A DNA stretch of 8,507 nt. Origin: Chloroflexota bacterium. GTDB lineage: Bacteria; Chloroflexota; Dehalococcoidia; GIF9; UBA5629. The position numbers were made by a program, and so were the translations under genes. Below the pieces are notes generated by a model, which was not told the origin of the DNA, did no database searches, and saw nothing but the letters and a program-made list of their open reading frames with translations. Each line of letters begins with the position of its first letter. Position 1 is the first letter of the stretch. Below are positions 6,934 to 8,507 of this stretch, in pieces. The stretch spans positions 1-8,507 of the forward strand of contig JAPLHJ010000248.1 in assembly GCA_026389675.1 (NCBI GenBank), in the 5' to 3' direction.

Positions 6934-7748
6934 AGATAGGTCCACCATAGTACGAATAACATGGCAACCATGGAGAAAGCCGCCCATAAATAATCACGGC
7001 GTCTCATAGTAAAATCACTTAAACTATATACTTCGCCCTGGTACCCCCGTGAAAGCATCGCTAAATATACTTCCTCACTCAAATATTGTGATTTCATCAT
7101 TGCTATAACTAAAGCCCGTCCCAGCCATCGCCTGTTTTCATCACCGGTGAACCCGCCGATGATACGGCTCCGGCGTGCCAGGAACATGGCGTTAGTAGTA
7201 TGCAGCAACAGAAATATATAGCGGTATGTCATACCGAAGACAGCCACTATCAACGACGGCAAGCGCAGCCAGCGCAACGCCGCAAGCAGTTTCGTCCAGG
7301 GCGTGGTAAGAACCAGCAGCAATCCCAGGGAGAGAGAGTCTACAACTCTCATGACAAGGAAGCCGGCAGAGCGCGCTCCCTGCTGGGTGATGATTGTCTT
7401 GCCGGCCAGGGACAGCAAAGGAGCTCCCGGTGTGATAAACAGGGCAGGAATTGCGATTACGGCAGTAAATATCGGGATGAAGATGAAAAGCCTTTTGAGA
7501 AAAAGGACCCGGGGCACTTTTGACAGCATGATGCATAATAATGTGAACATAAAAATAAGTATTAAGATTGGGAGACTCTGTGCCAGGCCAACCAAAATGA
7601 TAAAGAGTACCAGAGTTATCACTTTGACCCTTGGGTCCAGGCACTGGAACAAACCGGGGGCCCGGCACAGATCTTCAGTCACAACTATGGATTCCAGCGC
7701 CTGCGTGAAGCTGGAGATATTCCCGGTGAGAAAACTCTCACCCTTCAA
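6930..7748 (-). CDS. cbiQ: ECF-type nickel/cobalt importer transmembrane protein CbiQ
   Basis: CbiQ is the T component that couples the ATPase to the metal-binding CbiM subunit in the membrane. The 272 residues include the family N-terminal region APGLFQCLDPRVKVI (30-44), hydrophobic segments at about 43-60, 60-77, 87-108, 126-147, 160-182 and 253-271, and the cytoplasmic coupling-helix motif AMLSRGYQGE (230-239) with the conserved Arg-Gly that docks on the ATPase. The start is a TTG at 7748 overlapping the preceding stop as TTGA; it is supported by a strong AAAGGAGA ribosome site nine bases upstream (7758-7765) and the lack of a nearby ATG. It is the middle gene of cbiM-cbiQ-cbiO. Family assignment is firm; metal choice (Ni or Co) is not. 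Confidence 0.93.
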   Translation of the reverse strand: MKGESFLTGNISSFTQALESIVVTEDLCRAPGLFQCLDPRVKVITLVLFIILVGLAQSLPILILIFMFTLLCIMLSKVPRVLFLKRLFIFIPIFTAVIAIPALFITPGAPLLSLAGKTIITQQGARSAGFLVMRVVDSLSLGLLLVLTTPWTKLLAALRWLRLPSLIVAVFGMTYRYIFLLLHTTNAMFLARRSRIIGGFTGDENRRWLGRALVIAMMKSQYLSEEVYLAMLSRGYQGEVYSLSDFTMRRRDYLWAAFSMVAMLFVLWWTYL

Positions 7749-8507
7749 ACCGTGGGCTCTCCTTTGGCAGAAGGTTTTTGCCCGGAGATATTCTTGTGGC
7801 CGATCCAGCGGGCAAGCAGCCAGACCAGCGCCCCTACAATAACAAGACCTATCAAAGCGGAAAGAATATATCCCGGAACATCTCCCACCCCGGGGATGCT
7901 ATAGTCAGGAATAGGAGCTTTCCAAAAATCCCCCATGCTCTGCAAGCCCTTCGGGATGTATCCAAACATGTCTTTGATCTCATCTGCTCCCCATTCACCC
8001 CAGGCTGTTCCCACCGCCAGCAATCCCAACGGGGTGGCGAATGCCAGCAATACCAGTGCTGCCGACCAGATAATCCACAGCTTGCCGTCCTTCTGTGGCT
8101 CTTCCGTTTTGGCGAGTAAGCTCGAATGTGATTTTTGCAGGTAGTAGAATACCAGTCCGGTAACAGTAGCTTCCACGGGACCCGCAACTGCCAGATGGCC
8201 AATAGCCATGGCGGGCAAAGCTACCTCTAAACCGTACGGTGCATATAGCGGAGTCCCGTCTGCTGCGTGAAACAGAGCAGGCTGAACGCCGAGCTCTATT
8301 CCCGCAACTAGAGACGCAACGACGATAGCGATATAGCTTCCTGCAACCGCCCCCACTAAACGGCGTTTCGATGCAATGTCCGAATTGCCGCTTATGATTT
8401 TATAGATGAAATACCCGACCCAGGGTAAAACCACGGCCATCTTGAACCACTTGGCGCCGAAAGCCGTCAGCCCGCCATCTCCAAATAACAGGGCCTGGAT
8501 AGCCAGT
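7745..8507 (-). CDS. cbiM: Nickel/cobalt importer substrate-binding membrane protein CbiM with CbiN-like C-terminus (5' end outside window)
   Basis: The frame stays open to the right edge, so the N-terminus, including the metal-binding start typical of CbiM (HIPDG), is missing; 253 residues are visible. The first visible stretch, LAIQALLFGDGGLTAFGAKW, is a CbiM/NikM hallmark and lies upstream of the first visible Met at 8440, so that Met is internal. Several membrane segments follow. After about residue 140 come a hydrophobic segment, an extracytoplasmic-type loop beginning TPLGLLAVGTAWGEWG and ending in FWKAPIPDYSIPGVGD, and a final membrane segment. This two-helix-plus-loop layout is that of CbiN/NikN, so the gene appears to be a CbiMN fusion. 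It is the first visible gene of the operon; its promoter, and any riboswitch or regulator site, is outside. Confidence 0.92.
   Translation of the reverse strand, partial: LAIQALLFGDGGLTAFGAKWFKMAVVLPWVGYFIYKIISGNSDIASKRRLVGAVAGSYIAIVVASLVAGIELGVQPALFHAADGTPLYAPYGLEVALPAMAIGHLAVAGPVEATVTGLVFYYLQKSHSSLLAKTEEPQKDGKLWIIWSAALVLLAFATPLGLLAVGTAWGEWGADEIKDMFGYIPKGLQSMGDFWKAPIPDYSIPGVGDVPGYILSALIGLVIVGALVWLLARWIGHKNISGQKPSAKGEPTV
7758..7765 (-). promoter_or_regulatory. Ribosome binding site that fixes the TTG start of cbiQ
   Basis: AAAGGAGA on the minus strand lies inside the end of cbiM, nine bases before the TTG at 7748. It is the strongest Shine-Dalgarno in the window and is the main reason to accept the unusual start codon and the TTGA overlap. 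Confidence 0.7.

Noticed and set aside
7192..7668. 158-codon open frame in another frame of the cbiQ region
   Set aside because: It overlaps the clear CbiQ coding sequence and has low-complexity composition without motifs.
1..8507. CRISPR arrays, insertion sequences, tRNA genes, toxin-antitoxin or defence cassettes
   Set aside because: Both strands were read for regular repeats, transposase-like frames and cloverleaf-type sequence in the gaps; none was seen, and the gaps are too short for most of these.

Overview
The window looks like an ordinary bacterial chromosome segment of mid GC content, with tightly packed genes on both strands and no mobile elements, tRNA or rRNA genes, or CRISPR arrays that I can see. 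The gene families (Mfd, NadC, TspO, an ECF-type Ni/Co importer) are widespread. The overall flavour of Mfd and of the CbiMNQO cluster fits an anaerobic or facultative lineage such as Chloroflexota/Dehalococcoidia or a clostridial relative. That placement is only a low-confidence impression, because no taxonomic marker is present.

Layout from left to right: (1) the 3' end of a small acyl-carrier-protein-like gene on the + strand, remarkable because the phosphopantetheine serine is replaced by proline; (2) 14 bases later and convergent, a full-length mfd (transcription-repair coupling factor) on the - strand; (3) a short divergent promoter region, then a TspO/MBR membrane protein gene on +; (4) convergent with it, a class I SAM-dependent methyltransferase on -; (5) a 168-base divergent intergenic region holding a perfect 8-bp inverted repeat across a TATAAT box and further short half-sites, then nadC (quinolinate phosphoribosyltransferase) on +; (6) convergent with nadC, a - strand operon cbiM(N)-cbiQ-cbiO for an energy-coupling-factor nickel/cobalt importer, whose first gene runs off the right edge.

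Only the last three genes clearly work together. CbiM(N) is the metal-binding membrane component, CbiQ the transmembrane coupling protein and CbiO the ATPase. They are joined by 4-base stop/start overlaps (TTGA and ATGA) that imply translational coupling. CbiO ends in a histidine-rich tail and carries Gln where the ABC switch (H-loop) histidine normally sits. NadC acts in de novo NAD synthesis, Mfd in transcription-coupled repair; TspO and the methyltransferase have no partner here that fixes their role.

I do not see a convincing new multi-gene system. The best leads are the serine-less carrier-like protein, the H-loop-substituted His-tailed CbiO, and the palindrome in the nadC/methyltransferase promoter region.
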